A stretch of 22,146 bases of DNA from an uncultured Dialister sp. (GTDB taxonomy: Bacteria > Bacillota > Negativicutes > Veillonellales > Dialisteraceae): contig UQQQ01000038.1 of assembly GCA_900543165.1 (NCBI GenBank), positions 1 to 22,146 of the forward strand, in the 5' to 3' direction. Below are positions 7,512 to 14,814 of this stretch, piece after piece. A program made the position numbers and the translations under genes. Position 1 is the stretch's first letter, and each line of letters starts with the position of its first letter. A model generated the notes under the pieces. The model was given only the letters and a program-made list of their open reading frames with translations, did not search any database and was not told the DNA's origin.

Positions 7512-8206
7512 ACGGCGCTCCTTTCTTTAGGGCTGCTCCATTTCTGGAACATGTGGAATGCGATTTCCACCAGAATGACAAGCGCCCAGTAGATGAGGGC
7601 GACGGCGCAGTACGTCTCCAGCTTGCCCTGCCCGTAGTGTGCATTGATGATGAGACCGGCGCGGCCCATGAGATCCACGACCCCGATGAAGTACATGATG
7701 GAGGTATCCTTCAGGATGTTGATGGATTCATTCACGAGCCCGGGGAGCGCGACCGGCAGTGCCTGCGGCGCGATGATGGAGACGACGCGATGGAAGGGGG
7801 AAAGCCCGAAGACCATCGCCGCCTCATGCTGTCCGCGTGAAACAGAAAGGTAGGCGGGACGGATGATTTCCGCGATCACCGGCGTGTAGTGGAAGGTGAG
7901 CGCGATCAGGACGTAAGCCGTGAGCGGCCAGCCATCAGGGCTGATGCCGAGCATCCGCACGATCACCGGCAGCACGAAGTACACGACGTAGAGGTCGAGG
8001 ACGAATGGCATGCTACGATTGTACGAGAGCCAGACGCTGCAAAGCTGGCTGAGCAGCGGCACCTTTGCGATGCGCACGACGGCGACCAGACTGCCCAGCA
8101 CAAGGCAGAGCAGGATGGAAATGGCGATCACTTCCATCGTAAACGGCAGCGCCGACGAGAGCCTTGGGAAGAGCCCAAGGAAGTAGGAGAAATCGAATGT
8201 AAGCAT
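7508..8206 (-). CDS. Amino-acid ABC transporter permease (first of pair)
   Basis: A 232-residue integral membrane protein of the same permease family as the next gene. It has an N-terminal hydrophobic half (residues about 15-85), a segment SYNRSMPFVLDLYVVYFVLP and the EAA loop EAAMVFGLSPFHRVVSIIAP. The start at 8206 has only a weak site (AAGGT). It is separated from the upstream ATPase gene by 462 bases filled with repeats, although the genes clearly belong together. Neither permease carries a fused substrate-binding domain, and no separate binding protein lies within the window. Confidence 0.93.
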   Translation of the reverse strand: MLTFDFSYFLGLFPRLSSALPFTMEVIAISILLCLVLGSLVAVVRIAKVPLLSQLCSVWLSYNRSMPFVLDLYVVYFVLPVIVRMLGISPDGWPLTAYVLIALTFHYTPVIAEIIRPAYLSVSRGQHEAAMVFGLSPFHRVVSIIAPQALPVALPGLVNESINILKDTSIMYFIGVVDLMGRAGLIINAHYGQGKLETYCAVALIYWALVILVEIAFHMFQKWSSPKERSAV

Positions 8207-8668
8207 AGTAGTGGACCTTGTGATATATAAGTAGCTGGTGACTGGTGACTAGTTACTGGTGGCTAGGGATTAGGGATTAGGGATTGGGTTAGCCCGTGGG
8301 CATGCCTTTCTTGATTGCGAATGAAAGGCATGCTCTCGAGTGAGGAGTGCTGGTTCGGCGCATTCGTCATCCTGAGCGGAGAAAAACGTCGTATGTTAAA
8401 AAATGGCTTATCTGAAAACAGGAGAACTGAGTCGAAGGATCTAAGCGCCGCGAAGTATAAATAATGGCAATGCCCAAAGGTGGTATTTAGTCACGAGTCA
8501 CACACACTTTCTGTTATTTCGAGCGCAAGCGAGAAATCTTTGTCATTCGTGGTCTGGCGGACGATGTCAGGAAATGCACAAACGGGAAGCCTGTTATCTG
8601 CTGGCTTTCGGGCATCGCCCATTTATATACTGCGGCGAAGCCGCCACCTTCATTCCTAATTCCTAATT
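8207..8668. repeat. Repeat island inside the ABC transporter operon
   Basis: The 462-base gap between ATPase and permease has no gene. It holds H2 (CTGGTGACTGGTGACTAG, about 8233-8262), H3 (three GGATTAG units, 8263-8285), a B block (about 8288-8335), a diverged P4 block (CATCCTGAGCGGAG at 8368 to GTCGAAGGATCT at 8451), P2 forward (about 8463-8500), a P3-like block (TTTCGAGCGCAAGCGAGAAA, about 8517-8536), P2 reverse (8604-8647) and CCTAATT units reaching the ATPase stop. Confidence 0.85.
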
Positions 8669-9424
8669 TTACCCTTCTTCCCTCTTCAGCATGCGCTGGA
8701 GGAACTGCTGTGTCTTTTCTTCTTTCGGATGGGTGAAGAGGTCTTCCGGTTTCCCGGTCTCGATGACAAGCCCATCGGACATGAAGACGACCTTCGAAGA
8801 TACTTCACGCGCGAAATGCATTTCATGCGTCACGATGATCATGGTGATACCGAGCGTCGCGACCTCGGCGATGGTATCAAGCACTTCGCCGACGAGCTCC
8901 GGATCCAGCGCAGACGTCGGTTCATCGAAGAGGATGACATCCGGACGCGGTGCAAGGGCACGAGCAATGCCGACGCGCTGCTGCATGCCGCCGGAAAGCT
9001 CGGACGGATACATCTTCGCATAGTCAGCCATATGGACACGCGCGAGCTCCTGCATCGCGATTTCCTCGGCCTCCTTCTTGCTCTTGCCGTAGCCATAAAT
9101 GAGGCCCTCGGTCACATTCTCAAGGACGTTCTTATTTCTGAAAAGATTGAACTGCTGGAAGACCATCGTCGACTTGCGGCGCAGACGCTGCACTTCGCTC
9201 TTGGTGATATGAGAGAAATCCACGGACACATCGCCCATGGTGAGCTTTCCTTCTTCCGGCTGTTCCAGATAATTCAGACAGCGCAGAAAGGTGGTCTTCC
9301 CCGTCCCCGAAGGGCCAAGGATAGAGACGACATCACCTTTTTCTACTTCCAGGCTGATGTCTTTCAGGACGGTATTCTTCCCGAAAGATTTACGTATATG
9401 TTCTGCAGTCAATATGCGGGACAT
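8669..9424 (-). CDS. Amino-acid ABC transporter ATP-binding protein
   Basis: A 251-residue ATPase that powers polar amino-acid uptake. All motifs are intact: Walker A GPSGTGKTT (37-45), Q-loop QQFNLF, signature LSGGMQQR, Walker B VILFDEP, and H-loop VTHEM. It matches GlnQ/TcyN-type subunits in length and in the FNLFRNKNVLENV segment. It is the first gene after the T-box leader at 9746-10000 on the same strand, so uptake is probably induced when one aminoacylated tRNA is scarce. A repeat island separates it from the leader on one side and from the permease genes on the other. Start chosen at 9424 with GGAAAGG/TAGG upstream. Confidence 0.95.
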   Translation of the reverse strand: MSRILTAEHIRKSFGKNTVLKDISLEVEKGDVVSILGPSGTGKTTFLRCLNYLEQPEEGKLTMGDVSVDFSHITKSEVQRLRRKSTMVFQQFNLFRNKNVLENVTEGLIYGYGKSKKEAEEIAMQELARVHMADYAKMYPSELSGGMQQRVGIARALAPRPDVILFDEPTSALDPELVGEVLDTIAEVATLGITMIIVTHEMHFAREVSSKVVFMSDGLVIETGKPEDLFTHPKEEKTQQFLQRMLKREEG

Positions 9425-9742
9425 GGTGTACCTACCTTTCCTAATAATGGATTTGGGATTCAGGGTTCAGGGTTCGGGGTTCAGGGTTCGGGGTTCAAGG
9501 TTAGCCCCGAGGGGCGTGCTGTCCCTTGTTTGCGGATGAAAGCTCTGCTCTCTAGTTAGGAGTTAGGAGTGGTGGTGCGACGCATAAAATAATGAAGCGC
9601 CGAAGAATTTTGATAGTGCTTCGCACCGTCGTCATCTCGAGCGTAGTCGAGAGATCTTCCTTGCAGAACGATCAATATGCCAACTGCGCTATTTCAGTCA
9701 CCGCTTGTTCCTAATCCCTAGCTACTCATCCCCAATCCCTAA
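9425..9742. repeat. Repeat island between T-box terminator and ABC ATPase gene
   Basis: It holds an H1 array (GGTTCAG/GGTTCGG units, about 9450-9500), a B block (about 9502-9542), a P1 hairpin (GCGACGCATAAAATAATGAAG, split across about 9577-9603), a P3 block (TCTCGAGCGTAGTCGAGAGA, about 9634-9653) and reverse H3 units (CCTAATC, CCCTAAA, about 9711-9742). No gene is seen. It would form part of the operon's untranslated leader. Confidence 0.85.
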
Positions 9743-9745
9743 ACT

Positions 9746-10000
9746 AAAAAAATCCTCCGCCCCAGTAAAGGGACGGAGGATCCGTGTTCCACCCAATTTC
9801 ACTTCTGCCTCTTCGCAGAAATCTCGGTGAGTCTTCTGACTCCATGCTGTAACGGGCGACCCCGGGCAGCCTACTAACTTCAGCGCGCCTGCTCAGAGAG
9901 GCACTTCCAGCCAATTCCCGCACTCCTTTCCACCCGTCGGAGCTCTCTTTCGCGGTTCCATCGCTGTACTCTCTCTCGTCCTCGCAAAATAGTTGATTGT
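9746..10000 (-). promoter_or_regulatory. T-box riboswitch upstream of the amino-acid ABC transporter
   Basis: On the minus strand the T-box sequence GGGUGGAACACGG (9782-9794) lies just before a terminator hairpin (9752-9781) with a six-base T run (9746-9751). Upstream is a Stem I with the AGAGAG distal-loop sequence and AGUA of the specifier loop. T-box leaders bind an uncharged tRNA through the specifier codon and switch from terminator to antiterminator. The specifier loop 3' side reads GGAAGUGCC (region 9891-9912). Candidate specifiers are GUG (Val), UGC (Cys) and AGU (Ser); by eye I cannot decide. The first gene downstream on this strand is the ABC ATPase. Confidence 0.88.
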
Positions 10001-10004
10001 GTGT

Positions 10005-10033
10005 ACTATAGCATAGGGACGAGCAAGATACAA
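10005..10033 (-). promoter_or_regulatory. Promoter of the T-box/ABC transporter transcript
   Basis: On the minus strand TTGTAT (10028-10033) and TATAGT (10005-10010) are 17 bases apart and lie directly upstream of the T-box Stem I, putting the transcript start near 9998. Confidence 0.75.
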
Positions 10034-10491
10034 GAGAATGGATGTTTGTAAAATGCCAAGTCAAGGTTCATCCGTCGGGCGGCTCGCCCCTTGATTACGT
10101 TTGAAAGCATCGATTAAATGAGAAATGAGAAATGCGAAATGGTGGTGCCGTGAGCTGGCATTCCAGTCGCTAGTCACTCACGGCTCCTAATCCCTAGCTA
10201 CTCATCCCTGCTTTCAAATTTGTGGTGGCGGCTTCGCGCACCGGTTCAGCCTTCCCCTCAAGGGGAAGGTGCCCCGCAGGGGCGGATAGGGCACAGGCGG
10301 TATGAAAGACAGATGAGCAAAATGGAAAATGCATTTACAAACATAGTGGCACTCACATAAGCCCCAGAGCGCCACTGGCACGGTCCCCCTTCCTCATAAG
10401 GATAATGCCACCACAACCCTGAACCCATCAACCTGAACCCAATCTCTTCTTTCGCACGCGATCAAGGGACGACGCGCCCCACGGGCTCCCC
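10034..10491. repeat. Repeat island between the T-box promoter and the opine dehydrogenase gene
   Basis: No gene. ATGTTTGTAAA (about 10043) is matched by inverted TTTACAAACAT (about 10334-10344) and encloses most of the block. Inside are a B block (about 10068-10105), H5 units, H2/H3 in reverse (10165-10210), GGCGGCTTCGCG, and a P5 block (CCTTCCCCTCAAGGGGAAGG at about 10251-10270 with GGGGCGGATAGGG). Outside it are reverse H1 units (CCTGAACCC, about 10420-10441) and a reverse B block (ATCAAGGGACGACGCG, about 10461). Confidence 0.8.
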
Positions 10492-10520
10492 TTGAACCCC
10501 AGCCACGAGACATATATAAT
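10492..10520 (+). promoter_or_regulatory. Promoter of the opine-dehydrogenase-family gene, -35 inside repeat sequence
   Basis: TTGAAC (10492-10497) and TATAAT (10515-10520) are exactly 17 bases apart, 35 bases ahead of the start codon. The -35 box belongs to CCCTTGAACCCC, a reverse H1-type heptamer next to a reverse B block. Confidence 0.75.
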
Positions 10521-10554
10521 AGAGGATAATACTCCATCGAATCGAGGACTTCTT

Positions 10555-11580
10555 ATGAAAATTTCCATCATCGGTGCAGGAGCGACGGGGCTCGCTGCCG
10601 CCGCCTACCTGCATCTCATCTCCGTTCCCTTCACGCTCTACGTCAGAAATGAAGAGAAGCGCAAGCTCTGGGAGACGCATCCGCTCAATGTCAGCGGTAA
10701 GGTGAATACCTCCCTCTACCTGCCCATGGCACGCTCGCTCGAAGAAGCCTGCGATGCCGACATCCTTCTCGTCTTCACCCGTGCGGGCGATCACGAAGCG
10801 GTCACCGAAGAAGTGATGCCCTACATGAAAAAAGGACAGTACCTGCTCTTCCTGAACGGCTGCTGGGGCGCGGTGAAAGCCTACCGCGCCTTCCAGAAAG
10901 CGCAGGGGGCAGTACCGATCACCATCGGCGAGACCGCAAACATGCCTTTCATCGCTGCGCTCTCCTCCGACTACACCTCGCTCCATTTCAAAGCCATGAA
11001 AGAAGAGATCGCCTACTCCGCCATCGGGGAAGAAGCCCTGCTGAGCGAGCTCCTGCACAAGCTCGCGCCGAAGGTGACACGCGTCTCTTCTCCGGCCGCG
11101 ACCTCGCTCTCCGCGACGAATCCCATCATTCATGTGACACAGTGCCTCTTCAATCTCTCCCGCATCGAAAACGGAGAAGGCTTTAATTTCTTCGGCGCGT
11201 CCCTCACGAAGCGCACCGCCGCCTTCATGGAAGAGTGCGATAAAGAGCGCCTCTCCATCGGAAAAGCCCTCGGCCTGGAACTCGCACCGCTTCTCGCCAC
11301 ACTGAACTCCTTCTGGGGTACCCGCGCCGGAACACTCTATGAAGCGCTCACGGAAAACCCATCGTACCAAAGCGTCAAAGGCCCGACGACGCTGGAAAGC
11401 CGCTACATCACCGAAGACCTTCCCTGCGGCCTTACGAGCCTCCTCGACCTCTCGGACATGATGCACGTGGACTGCCCCCACATCACCGCCCTCGTCTACA
11501 CCATGGCGCTCTATCTCCGCCAGCCCTACCGCCCCTTCCTCACCCTGCAGGATTTGCGCGTGGTGAAAGGATTGAAATAG
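10555..11580 (+). CDS. NAD/NADP octopine/nopaline dehydrogenase-family protein
   Basis: A 341-residue oxidoreductase. The N-terminal Rossmann fold carries GAGATG (7-12) after MKISII. The C-terminal half has the helical domain of the octopine/nopaline dehydrogenase family: NPIIHVTQCLFNLSRIENGE, with the likely catalytic His, followed by FMEECDKERLSIGKALGL. Such enzymes reductively join an amino acid and a 2-oxo acid, or act in reverse on opines. The start at 10555 has GAGG upstream; the open frame to 10492 overlaps the promoter and is rejected. No metallophore or opine-uptake gene lies next to it, so the substrate is open. A repeat island starts at the stop codon. Confidence 0.88.
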   Translation: MKISIIGAGATGLAAAAYLHLISVPFTLYVRNEEKRKLWETHPLNVSGKVNTSLYLPMARSLEEACDADILLVFTRAGDHEAVTEEVMPYMKKGQYLLFLNGCWGAVKAYRAFQKAQGAVPITIGETANMPFIAALSSDYTSLHFKAMKEEIAYSAIGEEALLSELLHKLAPKVTRVSSPAATSLSATNPIIHVTQCLFNLSRIENGEGFNFFGASLTKRTAAFMEECDKERLSIGKALGLELAPLLATLNSFWGTRAGTLYEALTENPSYQSVKGPTTLESRYITEDLPCGLTSLLDLSDMMHVDCPHITALVYTMALYLRQPYRPFLTLQDLRVVKGLK

Positions 11581-11815
11581 CGGCTAGTGACTTGTGACTA
11601 AATACCGCCTTCGGGCATCACCACTATCTATACTCGCGGCGCATTTCGTCATCCTGAGCGGAGTGAAATGTCGGATGTTCGATCATGCAAAGGCGGAACA
11701 GTGAGGACTGAGTCGAAGGATCTGGCGCCGCACCACCATTCCTCATTCCCATTCAAGCAAAGCTTTCAAACGCAATCAAGGGACGGCACGCCCCCCGGCT
11801 AGCCCTGAACCCATT
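11581..11815. repeat. Repeat island downstream of the opine dehydrogenase gene
   Basis: It contains H2 units straight after the stop (CTAGTGACTTGTGACT), reverse P2 (CCTTCGGGCATCACC, about 11609), a full P4 block (CATCCTGAGCGGAGTGAAAT at 11650 to GTCGAAGGATCTGG at 11724, about 85 bp), H5 units, a reverse B block (about 11760-11800) and one reverse H1 unit (CCTGAACCC). Confidence 0.85.
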
Positions 11816-11833
11816 TTTCAAGGAGCATCCATC

Positions 11834-12547
11834 ATGAAAAAAATTTTGACCGCCCTCTTATTCATGGCAGGCACCCTCTCTCCTGTAGGCGCCGCGAACT
11901 GGATCCCGCTCCCTGCGAGCGAAAGTGCCGAAGTCGACACCGACTCCTACGTAGACAGCGGCGTCCGCGCATCGATGGACTTGAAGCTGTCACTGGACGG
12001 TACGTCTGTCATTTCCACCATGGAATTTGACAAGGACCGCCGCACCTATCACATCGCGGCGGTGAAGACCCTTGCCGCTGACGGAAGCGTCAAAGAAAGC
12101 ACCCTCTTTTCTGACGACAGCTGGAGCCCGCTCCTGCCCAATTCCTTCGGAAAGAATGTGTATACCCACTTCATCGAGCAGCCGATCCCCCATTTCACGA
12201 ATCCCCAGTGGCTCCCTCTCTTCAAAGAAAGCGGCGTGAAATTTCACGGCAGCACCTATGACATCGAGAAGCAGACCCTCCGCTATAAGAATGGCTACGC
12301 CACCTTCTTCCTCCGCATCGCCTACCCTTGGAAGGATCAGGACTTCTCGCAAGTCATCTATCATGTCCGCATGGACGTGCCGAATAAAAGGGTACAGACT
12401 CTCTCCATGACAGAATATGATTTTGATGGTAAAATAAAAAATCACGGACGAGGCTCCACCGAGCGCGCCCCTATCCTCCCCGACACTCCGATGGACAAAG
12501 TCCACCAGTACATCAAAGGTGAAGTCGATGCGGGAAGGTTGAAGTGA
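11834..12547 (+). CDS. Exported protein of unknown function, possible surface-adhesin-E-like repeats
   Basis: A 237-residue protein with a clear signal peptide: KK near the start, a hydrophobic core LTALLFMAGTL, and a likely cleavage after PVGA (residue 20). AAGGAG lies eight bases before the ATG. The mature part appears to hold two related units. The first has MEFDKDRRTYHIAAVKTL...DGSVKES...WSPLLPNSFG (about 62-105). The second has YHVRMDVPNKRVQTLSMTEYD...DGKIKN...PILPDTP (about 174-222). This pattern recalls the surface-adhesin-E/CNP1-like family seen as secreted proteins in Negativicutes and Proteobacteria; the match is weak. No catalytic residues are evident. The TGA stop is itself the first base triplet of an H2 repeat (TGACTAG). 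Confidence 0.75.
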   Translation: MKKILTALLFMAGTLSPVGAANWIPLPASESAEVDTDSYVDSGVRASMDLKLSLDGTSVISTMEFDKDRRTYHIAAVKTLAADGSVKESTLFSDDSWSPLLPNSFGKNVYTHFIEQPIPHFTNPQWLPLFKESGVKFHGSTYDIEKQTLRYKNGYATFFLRIAYPWKDQDFSQVIYHVRMDVPNKRVQTLSMTEYDFDGKIKNHGRGSTERAPILPDTPMDKVHQYIKGEVDAGRLK

Positions 12548-12795
12548 CTAGTAACTAGTGACTAGAAGACTGGAAGACACCAGACATCAGACATCAGATA
12601 TCTGACGTCTGACATCTGACGTCTAACGTCTCAAGCGGGCATCGCCATGATTTATACTTCACGGCGCTTTCCTATTTTTATGCGCTGCACCACCATTTCG
12701 CATTTCGCATTTCTCATTTCTAATTCAATCGAGGCTTTCAAACGTAATCAAGGGGCGAGCCGCCCCAGGGGCTAACCCTGAACCCTGAACCCCTG
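12544..12795. repeat. Repeat island downstream of the exported protein gene
   Basis: H2 units (TGACTAG, TAACTAG, TGACTAG) start at the stop codon at 12545. An H4 array (ATCAGAC/ATCTGAC/GTCTAAC units, about 12572-12632) follows. Then come a fragment of P2, an inverted P1 (GGCGCTTTCC...TTATGCGCTGC, about 12653-12690), H5 in reverse (CGCATTTCGCATTTCTCATT, 12698-12717), a reverse B block (about 12728-12765) and reverse H1 units (CCTGAACCCTGAACCCC). Confidence 0.85.
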
Positions 12796-12822
12796 ACTCC
12801 CATTTCCCGAGGTATCCCATCC

Positions 12823-13626
12823 ATGCCACGCATTTATATATCTGATCTTTCCGTAGCCGTTGCCGAAGCGTGCTACGCCGCTTTCCTGACAGGCAGCCTT
12901 CCCACGGAAGGCTGTTTCCTTGTGTCAGGCCCCCATCTTTTTCTGATGGCTCAACTCCCGCCGCTCCCCGAGGGGCGCGGCGTCCCTGTCTCCTTCGGCC
13001 CTGCCAGCTGGATCCATTCCGGCATCTCTTCCCAGATGCAGAGCATCGCCATCTACCGTGCGTTCCTCGAAGGCCGAAGGCTTCCGGCCGGCACCGCGCT
13101 CGCCGCATCGAAAGACGGCATCACCGTCTTCCCCGCTGACCTCTACGAAGCCGACCTCGGCGCGATGGATATGTTTTCCCTGTCCTTCGACCCCTTGGAA
13201 GAAGTGCTGACGCCGCAGGAGACAGCGAAACTCTACTCGCTCGACGCGAAACGCGTCCAGTGGGACTGCGAACACGCCGGTGAAGGCGCCGTCTTCTCAC
13301 TCTCTGAGACGCGCCGCTCCGGAAACACATGGCTTCTCACAAGAAATGCCGCTCTTCGCGTCTACGAAGGAAAGGAAACGGCATCCTATCCCATCAATCC
13401 CCTTCTCCTCGTCTTCTCCACGGTCGAAGCTGCCCACATCTGGAACCGCGACAGCGGCGTCGTCCGAAGTGCTGCCGGCGGCGCCGGCCATGCCGCCGCT
13501 CGCATGCACGAAGGCGATCGCAGGAAATCCGGCCGCATCTGGCTCGTCCGCCGCGAAGCCATGGAGCGCCTCTTCGGTCAGGCGCTCCCCGAGCGCATGG
13601 CTGAGGCCATGCGGTTTGTGAAATAG
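12823..13626 (+). CDS. Uncharacterised protein with two tandem HTH-like repeats
   Basis: A 267-residue, probably cytoplasmic protein. Residues about 128-183 (TPQETAKLYSLDAKRVQWDC...RRSGNTWLLTRNAALRVYEG) and 199-253 (STVEAAHIWNRDSGVVRSAA...RRKSGRIWLVRREAMERLFG) align with each other. They resemble small HTH domains of the form (x)EAAxIWxxDxxxVR...RKSGxxWLVxxEAMxRxFG, known from many short Firmicutes proteins, some beside toxins or phage genes. The first 125 residues are unlike anything I recognise. The start has only a weak site (GAGGT, 13 bases upstream), so it could be further inside. Alone between repeat islands. DNA binding is inferred, not shown. Confidence 0.7.
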   Translation: MPRIYISDLSVAVAEACYAAFLTGSLPTEGCFLVSGPHLFLMAQLPPLPEGRGVPVSFGPASWIHSGISSQMQSIAIYRAFLEGRRLPAGTALAASKDGITVFPADLYEADLGAMDMFSLSFDPLEEVLTPQETAKLYSLDAKRVQWDCEHAGEGAVFSLSETRRSGNTWLLTRNAALRVYEGKETASYPINPLLLVFSTVEAAHIWNRDSGVVRSAAGGAGHAAARMHEGDRRKSGRIWLVRREAMERLFGQALPERMAEAMRFVK

Positions 13627-13740
13627 AGCGAGTAAGACTAGTGACTGGTGACTGGTGATTAGACTAAAAGACTAGAAGACTAGGAGCCATCAGATATCTG
13701 ACATCTGACTTCTAATATCTGATGTTTCCCAGTCTCAGAC
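13627..13740. repeat. Repeat island downstream of the tandem-HTH gene
   Basis: H2 units (GACTAGTGACTGGTGACTGG, from 13639) and AGACTAG variants (about 13662-13690) are followed by H4 units (ATCAGATATCTGACATCTGA, 13690-13709, then CTAATATCTGATG). No gene. Confidence 0.85.
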
Positions 13741-13773
13741 ACCCCCATCTTTTGACCTTTTCCATTTCCTAAT

Positions 13774-13813
13774 AAAAAAAGCAGCCCTTGCGATACGCAG
13801 AGGCTGCTTTTTT
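13774..13813. terminator. Bidirectional terminator between the convergent HTH and dtxR-family genes
   Basis: GCAGCC (13781-13786) pairs with GGCTGC (13802-13807), extended by inner CTTGCG/CGCAG pairing, with a seven-base A run before and a six-base T run after. It overlaps the stop codon of the minus-strand regulator and can serve both convergent genes. Confidence 0.85.
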
Positions 13814-14474
13814 ATTCTTCTTCCTCTTCCTCATCATCTACAAAAATCTGCTGCGCAGCTTTATAGCTGAGAGACGTATTTCCATTCGGCGTCTCGAGAA
13901 GGATCGGCCCTTCGTAAGGCTCCTTCTCAAGGATGGTGACAGGCATATCGATCTCGATTCCCTTGCTCTGGATATAGTCCATCAGGCTATAGTCTTCCAT
14001 GACGCGGCGCACATGGGTCTTCTCGCCTTCCTCCAGCTCAGCAAGGGCGCGGCTCGTGATACCGCTGCGGCTGCCGTCCACACGCGGGATCGGATCCCCG
14101 TGCGGGCAGTGATCCGGATTTCCCAGATACACATCGAGCTTGTTGCAAAGTTCATCATTCGTCTGGTGCTCGAGGCCTTCTGCCAGCTCATGCGCTCCGC
14201 TCCATGAGAAATCCAGACACTTCACAAGGAAAACCTCCCACAGCGCATGATACCGCATGAGACGTCCGGCTTCTTTACGACCCTTCTTCGTCATCCGGCT
14301 GCCTTTGTAGGCCGTGTAATCCACATAGCCCTGCTTCTGCAGCTTTGCGATCATTTCGCTGACAGATGGCGGCGATACATGAAGCATCTCGGAGAGCTCC
14401 TTATTTGTCACCAGATCATGGCTTTCGCTGATGATGTAAATGGCCTTTAAGTAGTCTTCCTTCCCTGATGTCAT
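13812..14474 (-). CDS. DtxR/MntR-family metal-dependent transcriptional regulator
   Basis: A 220-residue repressor-type protein. The start at 14474 is preferred: AAGAAGG lies six bases ahead of it, whereas it touches the ATG at 14480 directly. Residues 1-70 are the winged HTH (KEDYLKAIYIISE, VSPPSVSEMIAKLQKQGYVDY). The dimerisation and metal-binding domain follows (RYHALWEVFLVK, HELAEGLEHQTND, then CPHGDPIPR), and an SH3-like C-terminal domain covers about 145-210. It ends in an acidic tail (DDEEEEEE). Family members sense Fe or Mn and repress transporters. No transporter for these metals is visible nearby, so the target is unknown. A -10-like TATAAT lies on the minus strand near 14556-14561. 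Confidence 0.93.
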   Translation of the reverse strand: MTSGKEDYLKAIYIISESHDLVTNKELSEMLHVSPPSVSEMIAKLQKQGYVDYTAYKGSRMTKKGRKEAGRLMRYHALWEVFLVKCLDFSWSGAHELAEGLEHQTNDELCNKLDVYLGNPDHCPHGDPIPRVDGSRSGITSRALAELEEGEKTHVRRVMEDYSLMDYIQSKGIEIDMPVTILEKEPYEGPILLETPNGNTSLSYKAAQQIFVDDEEEEEE

Positions 14475-14584
14475 ATCCATCCTTCTTTCTGGAAGAGAGG
14501 AAATAAAAATCCCTCATTCCCTAAACTTTTATGCCTATCGATTCATTACAGATATTATAGGTCATAATTAAATTTTTGGGAAGA

Positions 14585-14805
14585 GGGAAAAGAAAATGAG
14601 AATTAGGGACTAGGGATTAGTGGCTAGGGATTAGGTATTAGGTGTGTCAAGTGACTTGTGACTTGTGACTAGTGACTAGTAACTTGAATACCGCCTTCGG
14701 GCATCGCCTTTCTTTATACTGCGGCGTAGCCGCCACCTTCCCCGTTGAACCTTTGAACCTTCAAGCGGGAATGAGCGACCAGTCACCAGTCACCAGTCAC
14801 TGATT
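14585..14805. repeat. Repeat island between the DtxR-family and lyase genes
   Basis: Contents: H3 units (TTAGGGACTAGGGATTAG, about 14604-14642), H2 units (GTGACTTGTGACTAGTGACTAG, split over 14650-14682), P2 reverse (CCTTCGGGCATCGCC at 14693, GCGGCGTAGCCGCC at 14720), reverse H1 (TTGAACCTTTGAACCTTCAA) and reverse H2 units (AGTCACCAGTCACCAGTCAC, 14783-14802) close to the lyase stop. No gene in 14481-14814. Confidence 0.85.
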
Positions 14806-14814
14806 CTGCTCCAC

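Noticed and set aside
9744..10064. Minus-strand open frame of 106 codons
   Set aside because: It lies wholly on the T-box leader; its sequence is explained by RNA motifs and it lacks a start site.
10043..10344. A second MITE bounded by ATGTTTGTAAA / TTTACAAACAT
   Set aside because: The inverted match is only 11 bp, has no clear target duplication and part of the right end recurs as an extension of P5 near 6600; not enough to call an element.
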